64,000 bases of DNA from Heliocybe sulcata (lineage: Eukaryota > Basidiomycota > Agaricomycetes > Gloeophyllales > Gloeophyllaceae), in assembly GCA_004369045.1 (NCBI GenBank), contig ML213533.1:1-64000 (forward strand). The letters are read 5' to 3'. Made by a program: the position numbers and the translations under genes. Under the pieces are notes generated by a model. The model was not told the DNA's origin and ran no database searches. It saw only the letters and a program-made list of their open reading frames with translations. This document shows, piece by piece, positions 44,840-56,699 of the stretch. Position 1 is the first letter of the stretch, and every line of letters starts with the position of its first letter.

Positions 44840-46889
44840 CTATCCGTCTGACGCTCGCAGACCGTACTGAAGAGTCCGTAGAAATGAGGGAGGCATCCCT
44901 TCGTCAGAGCTATCTTGGTCTTGGTCGCCGTCGCTGTCCTCGAGAGAGGTGAGAGATGTGAGCGTATCCGAAGAGTCCGATCGCGAGTGTCCCATTGTCG
45001 CGGGTCTGCTGGGCCTCTTCGCCTGCGACAGAGGTGGAGAAGCGGAAGGTGATGGAAGGTGGGCATGTTTCTTCTTCGCCTTTGCCCTCGGGACTGGCGT
45101 GGTTATGCATACTTCCGACATCATCTGACGAGGCCGTCGATTGCTCTTGCTGGATCCCGGCTCTTTGGGACGAGGTGGAATCTTGATAGTAATAGGCCGA
45201 GTTTCCTCTGCTCGGTCTCTCGTATACAACGTCTTGCCAAACTTGGAGGACGCCCTCCGAGACGGCGTTGCAGGAACAGTCCCTCTATGCCTCCTCTTCG
45301 TGGGTGTCGATGGCAGGATTTTGGCCTTCTTCGAAGGAGAAGGGGAGTGAGCGACGCCACTCAATTTGCGTTTCTTCCGCGGTGTACGTAGACGCCCCGC
45401 CTCTTCCTCTTCGATATCAATTACCTTCCGCGCAGCCTCCTCGTCTCTCTTTTTCTTCCTCTCCGCCGCCGCCTCCTTCGCCTGGTCCTCCTTCACAATC
45501 TCTTCTGCCAGCATCCGTGCAAATGTCTGCGCGTCACCCTTTACCCACACGTCAAACACGCCCTCCCACTCCCTCGTTGGGACAGGAAAGTCGAGGTTGA
45601 TGTACACTGACTTCATGGGAGCCTCTTCATCTGCTGGGCTGGCTCGCCGGGGCGGCGTCGATGTCGGAGTCATCAAACCAGTCCCGGCAGCGTCCTTCTC
45701 CTTAGCGGAACTGCGACACCTCACGGCCTTCGCAAATTCGCGCACAATACGTTTCGTCCCCGATACCTTGAGGCTCGTGCCAACCACCAGGAGTAGGTCC
45801 GCACCTGCCCGCCCTTTTCCCTTATTGCTCCCGATAAGGTCCTTCCGCACAACCTCCCCGACGCCCTCACCCTCTCTGTGCTCCTCGTTATACAAGACGA
45901 CGCTCGGTCTGAGCTTACCCACGCCTCGCGATCGCTTGCCTACAAGCTCGCGGGTCCGTTCAGTAGTCGTACATTCAGGGCACGGTGGAAGCGACCCTGA
46001 TGATAGGGAAGGCAGGTGATCTTCGAGCTGGAAGGATTGGCGACATGTCTGGCAGTGCATTCTTTGCAGCGTGCCGTGTAGAGGTATGCATCGCGGTGTT
46101 TCAGCGGCTGGGGAGAGAAGACGAACGCCAGGAGAGTCTACAGGAAGAGAAGACGGTGCGTGCTGGGAGCTCTTAGATTTGTTAGGCGACTTCGGCGACC
46201 ATGTCTTTATCTTCCGGTCTTCGTAATCGGGCACGCCGAGAGACAATCCACACTTGGATTCTAAAGCATCAATGTTCTGCGTGTAGACTCTCAGCAACCG
46301 TCCCCGATTATCGAGGGTGCGCAGGAGGTCGTGAAAAGGAGTCGGAGTGGCCGTCTGAGATAATTCCGACAAATGCGCAATCATCTGACAGAACAAGGCA
46401 GTGGTATTCTCGGACTAAGTTTAACGTGAAAGTTAGATGAGACTTCACCGAGACAACAGAACAGAGCGAGTACCGGCATGGGTGAACATGCGTACAGCGA
46501 CCTGTCCTTTGCCTCGTCAAGGAAATATGAACGTACATTGAATACTGAGGCGTCGAACAAGTCCCTCCCAGACGACAGCGACTCTTTAGGATTGTCTCGT
46601 TTCAGGGCCTGGAAAAGTCCTTCAGGAGAGCGGAAATCCGGTATGCCAGCATGTACCGATATCCCAGCGCCTTCAAATCGCAACACAAAACAGAAATTCA
46701 TGTTCCTTTAGCCCCGGAATAATACAGAACAGTCATTAATCCCTCACCGCACACAACGGCAATCCTCCTCGCCTTCAAAATTGCCTTCAGCACCCTCCCG
46801 AGCTGATTTTCCGGGTCAGCCGGACGAACGAGAAATGCAGGTGTCTGCGGGACCGGCGAGGCCGCCTCGAGGGGGAGACAGACCGTCAT
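44840..46889 (-). CDS. Hst3/Hst4-like sirtuin (NAD-dependent deacetylase)
   Basis: Three minus-strand exons (46889-46748, 46670-46537, 46414-44840) give 616 residues. Sirtuin motifs: RRIAVVCGAGISVHAGIPDFRSPEGLF across the first splice, RDLFDASVFNSENTTALFCQMIAHLSELS across the second, LLRVYTQNIDALESKCGL, IPLHGTLQRMHC with the catalytic His, and zinc Cys pairs HCQTCRQ and PPCPECTT. LRPSVVLYNEEHREG and LLLVVGTSLKVSGTKRIVREFA follow. An insertion of about 40 residues (GVPDYEDRKIKTWS...SPAAETPRC) lies before the HGT motif, as in Hst3/Hst4 enzymes that remove acetyl from histone H3 Lys56. The last ~260 residues are a basic, disordered tail (KKRKLSG, KRRHRG, RRPRQ) ending in a Ser/Asp-rich stretch. 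Nuclear location and H3K56 specificity are inferred from similarity. Confidence 0.9.
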
Positions 46890-47897
46890 TGGCCCAGCAC
46901 CAGGCGTTCAGTACGAAAGCCAGCGGCGAGAGAGGTGGTGGTAACGAGGACGCAGGGCCAGGTGATACAGGGCCGCGGTGGCGCAAAGGGACGCCGGAGA
47001 AACGTCGCGCGTCTCAGAAGCAGTTTGCTTTTAAGACAGTTTGACGCGGGTCCATCGCGCTCTATAACACCTCATGCACATTCCCGAGTCTTACGCAGCT
47101 GCGCGCTTCTCGTCCCATCGATATCACCAATATAACAGCCTGGCATACAGTATCTCGCATGGTTCAGCTATCTTTGGCCTAGTTGATTTCAAGCGGGAAG
47201 TGCTGCACTTTCCAATCATGCATGATGCCATGTATATGCACCGAAGTTCGTCACTCGTCGCATGTTCGCGTTCGCAGCTAGACGTGTGACTCGGACAGGC
47301 GTTCGAAGTGAAATGAGGTACGTAACATGTCGAGCCGAGGCCAAAGTCCCGGAATATTTGCCTACGGAGTGTTCGCCTGCTCAGGGTGGTTACGCGAATG
47401 TTCGTAGGGCTGGGATTTTGAATACTGCGGTACCAGGATTCGCAACTGCGTATGTCGCAGTTGTATGGTCCCACTTCATTCGACGGGGACAGGTTCGTCG
47501 TCAGGGACGACGATGAGAGTCGCAGTAATGCGGTGAATCCGTCGTGGAAGGCAGCATCCAATTCATACGCTCAGGAATATGCTTCTGGTACACTCCTCCA
47601 GCTCATTGGCGCCGAGTCAGAAACAAAGCATACGGACGAGCGGCCATACGATGGTCGACAAGACAACGAACACGAGCCGTATTCTGGAATCGCATTGCAC
47701 TTGAGTTTGAATCTACAATACAGCAGTTATACTCGTGTATGGAATAAACGTTACAGATTCTTGCTACACTAATGAGACAAACGTCCCAGGTCTTAGTCCA
47801 TCTCTTCAGCGCTCCCCCGGTGGCATCGAAAGCAATAAGATGTATTTCAATTCGTTCAGGAAAGCATTGCGAAGTGTTTACGGGCGTCAAACGAGCC
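46890..47897. other. spacer upstream of sirtuin
   Basis: No gene supported; short frames on both strands show no recognisable content. Confidence 0.45.
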
Positions 47898-49509
47898 TCA
47901 CGATCGCTGCTGTACCTTGTCCACAACCTGCAGACCAAGCGTACAGACAATCGCAATGAGCGGCGATATGAGGTACTGCACACCAACCTGTCAGAGCTCG
48001 AGCAAAAGACATCCGAATCGATCACTTACGGAAACAGTCAACATCCCAGCGACAGGGCCCTGATCAATGTTCATTAACTCCGCGAGGTTCATGAGCAGCA
48101 TCGCCGAGGGCCCGCAAGGTACCAGGATGAGCAAGAACCTGGGTATATGCGTTCATCTTAGCAGCGATACATCTATGCAGCTATGATGAGGTACGTACCA
48201 CACGAGGGGATCGTTGGTATACCAGCCCCGACCAGCCGTAAAGAGCACGAAGGCCAGCGAGGCAGCTGGCATCATGATGTAGCGGATGAAGAGGACAAAC
48301 AAGGTGGGTTTTGCTCCCGGGTTGGCCGACTTGACGATCGCGAGCTGGGCGCCCAAAACATACATCTGTAGGACGACGCTGTGGGTACATATTAGCACCA
48401 AGTCATCTTCCGCCAATTTTCTCACTCACAAAAGATCACCGAGGTTGCTGACAGCCTCGGTGATTGTGTTGTAGAAGATACCGTCCTTGGAGAGGAAAGC
48501 CTCGTGAAGAGGGGGCGTAATCTGGGTTAAGCCTTCAGCATCAAGATCTGTCGTATGGTCTGCGGTACTTACGCCAAGAATCAGGGCGACGATACCACCA
48601 ATTAAAGGAGGGTTGAAGAACGACGCGATCTTCTTCACAGGCTTTGATGCAACTTTGATGGCGTGGCTAAGGCCCGGCGGCAGACGAGAGTGTATGTCCA
48701 TGTTCGGCACATTCTCCAGCTGATGCAAAGGCTCGGTATAGTCATCGCCTCCGTAATCGCCGTCGTAGTCATGCAACAAGCCGACATGCTCTCTGTCTTG
48801 AACCGTGGGATATACTGAAGGTCCTCTGCCGGGTCTCAGACCCTCTGGATCATCATCTTGGCCGGCTGATTTTCTGTCCTTGTCGATTTTGAAGAGCACG
48901 GGACCAAGGCAGAATGTGACCATCTGTTGACTGCTGGAACGTTAGCATATGAAACCTTTATTTCGTTTGAATCGGCCTTACACGATAGAGTTAAGTAGAA
49001 CTATACTTTTGGCTCTGTCCAGGGTTTCGCTTGGAGATTCCCCCTCCCCGCTGAGACTTTTCAACACGCCTGTGCTCTCCAGACTCTGCAAAAGCAGCAA
49101 TGGCAGCGCATTCGCGTTAGCCCTGCCTGAGGCAACGACGGTCCACGCCGGCAATTTAAGAGCGGCCTATTTTCTTCGTTAGCTTCTCAGTCGTCGACAT
49201 CAGACGGTGAGCGCTTACCATCCCCGCCCAACCCGCCAAATGTGCTACCAAAGAGCTGAAGGCTCCCCAGACGGGCATAATCCACAACTTGGATATGTCT
49301 TTTACCGTCAACTGCGGGCCCATTTCGACTACGATAAGACATGGCAGAAAGAGCAACGAAGATACGTTCGATATTTTCTTGATCGAATTTCTGTCCAGCA
49401 ATCCAAAGCGAGCCGTCAAGTACCCGGCGAGCGCAGTCAGCAGGACAGATATCGAGCCCTGGAGCGCGCCGAGCAGCGTCGCGGTGAGGCTCTCGCTAGA
49501 GTCAGACAT
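47898..49509 (-). CDS. PIN-like / auxin-efflux-type membrane carrier
   Basis: Seven minus-strand exons (49509-49219, 49166-48982, 48930-48573, 48521-48430, 48378-48199, 48138-48030, 47987-47898) give 434 residues of the auxin efflux carrier-like (PILS-type) family found in fungi. The N-terminal half has hydrophobic spans ATLLGALQGSISVLLTALAGY, LLFLPCLIVVEMG and IMPVWGAFSSLVAHLAGWAGM, then GRANANALPLLLLQSLESTGV and SIVQQMVTFCLGPVLF. A hydrophilic central loop follows (GDYGGDDYTEPLHQLENVP), then FNPPLIGGIVALILG. The C-terminal half has FVVLQMYVLGAQLAIV, FIRYIMMPAASLAFVLF and FLLILVPCGPSAMLLMNLAELMN, a family signature, ending VQYLISPLIAIVCTLGLQVV. Such proteins sit in the ER or plasma membrane; the substrate in fungi is unknown. 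The start at 49509 (MSDSSESL) is preferred over an ATG 96 bases upstream. Confidence 0.9.
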
Positions 49510-50207
49510 TTTGAATGCGAGGGAGAATTGCAAAGAGGGGACGTCCGCTGCGGGTCCATGGCGGGATTTATTGCTGTCGTTCACAACGCCTGGGGCCCCG
49601 ATCAAGTTTATTCCTGACTTAGGTTCGCTACGTCACTTCTCTTCTCATTGACCGCCGGCATAAACGTCGCCATAAATAGCCAGGCACCTGAACGAGTTAC
49701 TGTTGAATTCAACGAACCTTCTGGTCTTTCGTCAATTGCATGCATCGTCCGATACACATTTATTGCTAGGAAAAAGTGGCTGCGGTATTATGGTAAAGCG
49801 TGCACATTTACTAGTAACACCTTGTACAGCGACAATGTTCACTTCACGAGCTACGTCTGATGGTCTTTAGACTTCAATTTCTCTAGCTGATCCACGAATC
49901 TTAATCAGCAGACGTCGGGCGGTACGTAGGTATACCATTCAGTTGATGTCTTCGAGCGAAGATATGATGCTGGGGCCAAGGCGTTATCGCAGACGTAGTC
50001 GGCCCTCGAGTTCACTTTCCTAGACCAGTATCCTGAGCCTATTATACTCAGTCTGCCGCATAACTTGCTGCTTCCTCGTAGGACGTAATCATTGCACGAC
50101 GGCGGAAGATGATGCCCAAGGCAAGGCCATGTTCTACAGCTCTTGTACCACGGACCCGAGGCTTTCTCGACGTAAAGCCCGCCTAGACCATACATAACTC
50201 TTGATCA
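49510..50207. other. spacer between carrier and LYR-motif gene
   Basis: No gene recognised. Confidence 0.45.
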
Positions 50208-50645
50208 TTAATGCTTGTCGTCTGAAGGATACATTCTCTTCAAGGCCCGATACTTCTTCAGAGAGTACAGAGCCAGCGTCTCTATATTAGCGGGAGAACT
50301 TATTACAGAGAGAACGACGGCTGTGGATCATACACACGCACCACTCTTAATGTATTCGCCGAATTGAATCGCCTTCTCGATGTCTTCAGGATCGGTCAGA
50401 TGTCTATTCTCTATCCATGCGTCGTATCAAGATCCCTCGGCTGAAGAGTAGTCTCCTGTTCACTCACTCTCAAACATCCTCCGCATACGCCCGTTGAAGT
50501 CGTAGCTTGATGGATAAGAGCTCGTCAGTCATGCCACTCTTCCTGCTTGGCTGACCTCGTACGATCTGTCCGGGTAGTCTCGTCCCAGACGGTGAAGCTC
50601 CTTGTATAGTGCAATCACACGTAGTCGGTTGACATTTGGGCTCAT
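50208..50645 (-). CDS. LYR-motif protein, LYRM5/ETFRF1-like
   Basis: Four minus-strand exons (50645-50563, 50505-50468, 50410-50342, 50281-50208) give 87 residues. The protein starts MSPNVNRLRVIALYKELHRLGRDYPD with the L-Y-K/R (LYR) motif in helix 1. The splices restore SYDFNGRMRRMFEKNRHLTDPEDIEKAIQFGEYIKSETLALYSLKKYRALKRMYP. This matches the small mitochondrial matrix proteins related to LYRM5 (electron-transfer flavoprotein regulatory factor 1), which bind acyl-carrier protein and remove FAD from ETF. The gene is very compact with three introns in 264 coding bases. It stays below usual gene-finder length cut-offs, but every junction is supported by family conservation. Confidence 0.88.
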
Positions 50646-50898
50646 CAGAGAATGAGCGCCGCCGCAAGAGAGCAGGCAGGTTGTTTTTGGGATCCAGCCG
50701 TGGCGCAGTGGCACGTGAGTAGTGAGTACTGTAACTACGTCATTGGCTGTAGAGATCGCAATCGGGATCAGAGCAGTACAAAACTCAGATTTCATAATCA
50801 TTATCGAAATCCAGCATCGTAATTATACAACAGTGTAGAACCCGGAAAATTCAGACGTCGATGCAGGCGGAGCCCGAACTACGGCACGCGGAGTAGAC

Positions 50899-53677
50899 TC
50901 AATCCCTCACCGCCTTGATCATGTCTGCAGCCTTTTCAGCGACAGCTATCACGGGTGCAGCCTATCCTCCATAAGCCACAGCTTCACTCTCAACATGCAA
51001 CTAGTCTTACTCACCGTATGACCAGCAATGATATTCGGGAAGATCGAGGCATCCGCCACCCTAAGGTTGGATACACCATATACCTTGAGTGAAGCATCGA
51101 CAACACCTCCTTGATCCCGAGGAACCATGCGCGCAGTGGACGTTGGATGATACAGCGTCTCTGCTCTCTCTCGCACCATCTTCTGCAAATCTTCTATGCT
51201 CAGTTCAGATAGGCGATGGTCGAGGTCCGGATGAACGTCAGAGTGTTTGAGCAGGGACGAAATGGGACCCGTCTTCAGTATACGAGCGAGCAGCTGCAAT
51301 GCTTTCACGAGGACATCCACGTCATGCTGAGTATCAAGGTATCTGCAGACAATAAGCGGCATGTAATTGACAAAGGTGATGGACCTTACCGAGGGTCGAT
51401 GACTGGCTTGTCGAAGGGATTAGATGATTTGAGGGATATGGTACCTTTACTAGTCGGCCTATGACGCCTTTGTGCAGTCATCTAGGTATCCTCCGTATGT
51501 CTAACGTTGCTTACCTCAATAATACTGCATGCAAAGCTACCAGTTCACCAACAGGCTGCGGCATCGCACCGTAACCGTGGTCCTTATATGCGACAGGGCT
51601 AGCAAAGAGCTCAATATCAGGGGCATCAGGTCCTGACGTAGTGTCTTCCGGCAGTTGAGGATATTTGGCACATGGAAAGAGAGTCTCGTCCGAGGAGCGG
51701 ACGAACGCAACTGACTCCCCGAGCTGGGAAATGAATCAGAAAGGGACCAACAGGCTCACAAACAGAGACTTACGTTGGTGCTGAGCGGTCCTTGTCGCGT
51801 CCATGAGTATTGAAAGACAGCACGAGCAGTCTTTATGACCTCGGAGATCGTGCGCGGATTGGCAAGGTAATTGATGGAGACATTCTTCTTCGCGTGGAAA
51901 TTGACGTCGACTACCGGGTGATCCAGTAGGTTGGAACCCACACCAGGTAGATCAATCACGACAGGGATGGAGTGCTGTTTCAGTTGCTCAGCCGGGCCAA
52001 TCCCCGATAGCATTAGAATCTGGACAGCTTGAATGTCAGCTAGATACGCTGCGCCCTGTCTCAACATATTTTACCTGAGGAGTATGTATCGCGCCAGCTC
52101 TGTAAGGAAAGCATATCAGCATTCATGGGTTATATTCAGTGCGAAGTTGACGCACGAGAGGACAACCTGCTTGCGTGCTCGAGCCACAAAGCGCGGTCCT
52201 TGCTCACTCTTGGCCAATTCGACTCCTACAGCGAGAGTCTCTCCGTCGACAGATCTCAACAGAATCCGGGTGGTCGTTGTCCCAATGAGCACCTTGAGAT
52301 TCGGTCGCTTCAAGACGCCTTCAGGGAGATAGGCCGACTCGGTAGAGACACGGGAGCCTTTCGAGTCGATGTATGTCACTGAGACGTATCAGTAGCAACT
52401 CCATCATAAGACATGCTTGAGCTCCCTACTGATCTAAGTAACGACTCAGTCAACCTGAACTCGCAGAGATACTTTGGGAAAGTACGCACTTTGCTAGTGC
52501 CAGTGGTTCCATGGATCGTGTTTAGATCCGGGCGGTACGGTATACCTATTTCCTTACAACTCTCGACAAAATCGGAGGCCCATCGGGAGAAGTTGCCGAA
52601 ATACCCAGCTATATGCGGAGGTAAGTAGACAGCTAAGCATGTTGGTCCGCCTTAAATTTACTGACTTTCTATCAGGCCTGTGGAACCACGCAGGGAACCG
52701 TCGACCGAGGGGAACATTTTATGCGGGCTGTACCTCTCAAACTTAAGGAAATAACTGTAGATAGTCAGTCTCTTTAACACGGCCATGGACTAATATACGA
52801 ACCGTCGGAAATCCTTATAAGCCCAGGAGGATGCACCTTCGCCACCTAGCCGGGCCCATTCATCGTAGTCCGAAGGGGCGCCACACTGGAACCTACGGTC
52901 AAAGTTGTAAACATCCTAGAGAGGACTATTGTCCAGCCACTACTGACATCATGGCGTTCATTGATGAGCCTGTCATAATTGAGAGCGATCTGACACAAGT
53001 AAGAACGGATACTTACAACCACCTAGCATCTTCCCTACGCGAGAGTCTAAGTTCCTCGAGATTTAACAGACGGCATGAGCGTACCTCGGGGCCAATACTT
53101 GGGGTTCCCTCCGGCTCTGGATTGGGGTACCGTATAGAGGTCATAATCATGCTGGGTGTGGAAGAGTTTAGTTAGGGCGGCCGGAATCCGGGTGAACGGA
53201 ACTGTGATCCCGCTGGCATTGCGCGTTAACGTCCACCAAACCTTTACCATGCAGGGCTACAGCGACGGACCTTCCACCTGCCTCGACAAGGAGCACTCGC
53301 AAGGCTGGGTCTTCGGACAGACGGGATGCCAGGACACAGCCGGCTGTACCTACGTCGCCACTCTTCGGTAAACCTCCATTGCGAGACTACGTTAACGAGC
53401 ACTCACCACCACCGACGATTATGATATCAAATTCAGGTGCCTCTTCAAGCTCGGGGACTCGCGACTTGGTCACCACTTCTTGAACTTGCTTTGCAACAAG
53501 GCGAATGTCCCGCACAAGACGATCCTTCTTCAGCATAGACCGCCTGACCAGCAAAGCGCCGAGGACCGCTATGAGCCAGACAACAGCTGCTCTGGAATTC
53601 TGCAACCTCGATCCCAATACCTGCAGCACCCCCAGCAGGGCCTTTAGCCGGGCTTTGATAGACGTCGTACTCGACAT
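50899..53677 (-). CDS. GMC-family FAD alcohol oxidase/dehydrogenase with N-terminal membrane anchor
   Basis: Fifteen minus-strand exons (53677-53407, 53349-53271, 53212-53085, 53034-53017, 52969-52948, 52892-52803, 52754-52666, 52608-52486, 52378-52156, 52099-52075, 52019-51774, 51723-51515, 51458-51390, 51342-51015, 50961-50899) give 660 residues. The Rossmann FAD motif [21 protein letters not shown] is written across intron 1. GMC signatures are WPRGKMLGGCSSMNAMM (over two tiny exons of 18 and 22 nt), [20 protein letters not shown] and [10 protein letters not shown] with the catalytic His; [22 protein letters not shown] closes the protein. The first ~90 residues are unusual: no cleavable signal but a hydrophobic span ([15 protein letters not shown]) followed by basic residues and a helical linker, suggesting a membrane-anchored enzyme. 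The substrate (aryl or aliphatic alcohol) cannot be told. Confidence 0.92.
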
Positions 53678-54462
53678 CAGAAGACGAGAGGTTCGGGTCA
53701 AAGAATGCTTAGTTCAAGAATCACCTGAAACACTACGGGTTGCGAGCGAATCGGACTCCCTCCGTGACAGTAGCACATCAGGTGAGCAGATGTTCAAGCT
53801 AGTACCCCATGGGGCCCCGGACGAAAGTGAGAGCGGACGTCGCAGGTGCGTGTTGTCAACTATTGCTGCAGCTCGGAACGAGGTCGACATCAGTATTCGA
53901 GGCCAGGGCGCTAGCGAACTGTCGGTGCATATATACAGCTTTTAAACCGAGAATCGCCAGACCGGGCAGACTCTCACAGATCGTTGTATTTCTGTGTCGG
54001 AGCAACATGATTATGACATGACTGCCTGTATCATTGTAGATAACAAATCCCAAAATATCCGTCCGTCAACACTGTGCGTTCATTCGTCGTCGACACCGGC
54101 AATAACTAGTAGAGAGCCTATGCTTAAGTCGCCGGCGGTTGCTGTCGGCTAGAGCGGGAGACGACGGTGATGGAGTAATAGAGCCTCGCGTCACAGGCTG
54201 GCGCGTCATATCGTCGCAGCGTGTTCTCTAAGCGCTCAATAATTTTGACCCTTGCTCTGCTGTTGCCTCTGCCCTCTTTCGTCGACTCTGGCTCGTTCAT
54301 TGCTCCGTGCTGGCCTCGCGCCCTCGCAAACAGCCCTTTGGGTTCCTTACCCGGGTAACCCGCCAGCGTGCTCCCACCTATCCCCCGCCCAGCGTCCAGC
54401 CTCCCACAAACCCCCCAGCCCATAACCCTGACCCGTCCGGCAGCAGACCTGGCAGTTCGAAG
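53678..54462. other. divergent spacer between GMC oxidase and RhoGAP
   Basis: No gene recognised. The segment before 54463 is C-rich (leader-like) and open in the RhoGAP frame back to 54307; an N-terminal extension is possible but not conserved-looking. Confidence 0.45.
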
Positions 54463-56155
54463 ATGGCGGCGGAACAGGAGCCGTCTCCGCCATCCAAAGC
54501 CCATCTGAAGGCTTGGTGGAACCATTTTACGTTCGCGCAGCGAGCGAAGAGGGAGGCAGACGAGCACAAAGGCACGAATACCATCGTGTGCTGCGTAACC
54601 GTGTCTGACAGCCTAGTTACCTTAGGGGCAGGGGAATCTCGTGTGTTTGGAAAGCCGTTGCGGGAGAGTCTCAAGTATGCGAGCGTCCAGATCTCGACAG
54701 CGAATGCGAATGGGGAGCTGTACGTGTGGGGCTACATACCAGTTGTCGTTGCGAAGTGGTACGCCGGTCCGATCAGTGTCGCTCGTTTCTAGTGATTGAT
54801 TGGCATCGCAGTGGACTGTATCTGAAGGAGAATGGTGCGCTGGCTCACTGGACGTCGGTGATGTCTGAAGTTAATGGTGCACCATCCAGCGACGGAGGTG
54901 GAAGGCACATTCCGTGTTAACGGCTCCAACAAGCGGATGAGGGAGCTACAAGCAATCTTTGAGGCGCCTCCTCGAGTAAGCTCATCTCGCAGCTGATCCA
55001 CATGAGGCCCCGCTTCATTCATGTGTCGCAGTACGGAAAGAACCTTGACTGGAAAAACGAGCACTACACAACTCATGATGTTGCAAGTGTCTTTCGCAGA
55101 TACCTGACTCAGATGCCTGTTAGTTAAACCCGCTGTCACATTTTATTTGACTGATCCACGAGATGCAGGAGCCTGTGATTCCTCACGACATGTACCATGA
55201 TGTGAGTTTCCCCTAAAATATATCTCACTCCCATTCATCAAACTCTTTCAGTTCCGGGACGCCTTAGGTATGTAGGTCAACTAGCAACGCTTCGATTGTT
55301 CACCAATGGCTCGTGCAGCGAAGAAACCCGTGAATGCAGAGGAGATTATCGCGAAGTACAAGCAGCTCATTCGACAGATGCCTCGAGCAAATCAATACCT
55401 GCTCCTCTATGTCCTGGATCTCTTGTCAGTATTTGCGCGGAAGTGCGACAAGAACCTTATGACTGCGCAGAGTGAGCATGTCCATCCTTATCGTTCCGTG
55501 CACATCACCGATGAGCCGAATTAGACCTGGCTGTGATCTTCCGTCCTGGACTGATCAACCATCCCGATCACGAATTATCACCTAAGGAACACCAACTCAG
55601 CCAAGATGTGTTGGAGTTCCTCATCGCACATCAAGACTGGTTCATCTTGGACATCCCACCTCCACCCGACTCAACGTCACCGGGAACGCCAGGCTCCCCA
55701 AACTCCCTTGATGATTTGGGTGTGGTGCCGAGCTCGGACGATGATCAGTCCTATATCGGAGGTGGATGGCGGCTGGTAGGGAAGGACAAGCGACTGAAAG
55801 TCCAGAGGCGTCGGACGACTACAGAACGAACCGGTGGGTGGCCCAATGTCTTCACTTGTATTACAATTTACCGACTACTCGCACAGACTTGCTCGGGAAG
55901 AGTCCTGAAAGAGGCCTAGCTCCAGTATCCGAGTCACCGACGCATGCTGAAGGCGGTGGTGCGAGCGTCACGCGAAGCCGCACATTACCTTCAACCCGGT
56001 CACGAAACAGCAACTCCGGTGATACATCGCCGCTGCCCACTCCGTCCGAGGAAGACAGAGGTCGGCACAGCAATGTATTGAGGAAGCAGCGACGGTCGTC
56101 GGCTCTGCCCACTTCGAGATCCGTGTCATTGGCGCCGAGCGAGTCGTCGACGTAA
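54463..56155 (+). CDS. Rho GTPase-activating protein (SAC7/BAG7-like)
   Basis: Nine exons (54463-54758, 54812-54834, 54890-54975, 55032-55118, 55169-55201, 55252-55267, 55319-55471, 55525-55833, 55887-56155) give 423 residues. The RhoGAP domain spans about residues 60-270: VFGKPLRESLKYASVQIS, YIPVVVAKCGLYLKENATEVEGTFRVNGSNKRMRELQ with the arginine finger in GTFRVNGS, then YTTHDVASVFRRYLTQMPEPVIPHDMYHDFRDAL, MPRANQYLLLYVLDLLSVFA, NLMTAQNLAVIFRPGLINH and SQDVLEFLIAHQDWF. It accelerates GTP hydrolysis by Rho-type GTPases in cell wall and polarity signalling. The C-terminal third is Ser/Pro/Thr-rich and disordered, ending APSESST. Exons of 16 and 23 nt are required for the conserved segments. Confidence 0.92.
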
Positions 56156-56699
56156 GGTTTCATCTTTTTTATATCTTCTATACCCTGCTTTTTGCGTCCT
56201 CGGCGAGTTGTATATCCCCCATATTCTTAATGCGTCCATGTTCCTGTCGTTTGCCTGCAGATTAGAATGACCGGGTCCTGTGCTAATATTGTTTTGCCCC
56301 TCCTTCCTTTACCCCTTGTGCCGTTATTTTAACATGTGGACCCTATGCTGTATCGTACCTTTATCTCTGTGTTACTCAATGTGTTGCGACATGCTTCTGT
56401 TTCATTGGCCATGGAGTACTTTGAGATGGCGTACTATGTGGCCCAGATGTGGCTGGATTCTTGCGGAGTGACGTCACAGTTGACAGAAATAGTGCCCCTG
56501 TATGGCAAATTCTGCTGCAGTATCCAAATCCACTAGGCCTGGAAAGGGAAGAGACACGATTTGCTAACAGAATACGACTATTCTTGGGACATATCCTAGG
56601 CCGGAGTCTGTTTAAGTCATAGCGGGCGACGCTCAGCACTCCACACTGACCACGAAACTCGTAAACTCTGCATTGGACTACACTTGACGCGACGCCACC
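56156..56699. other. spacer upstream of Zn2Cys6 regulator
   Basis: No gene recognised. A good start context (GCCACCATG) ends it. Confidence 0.5.
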
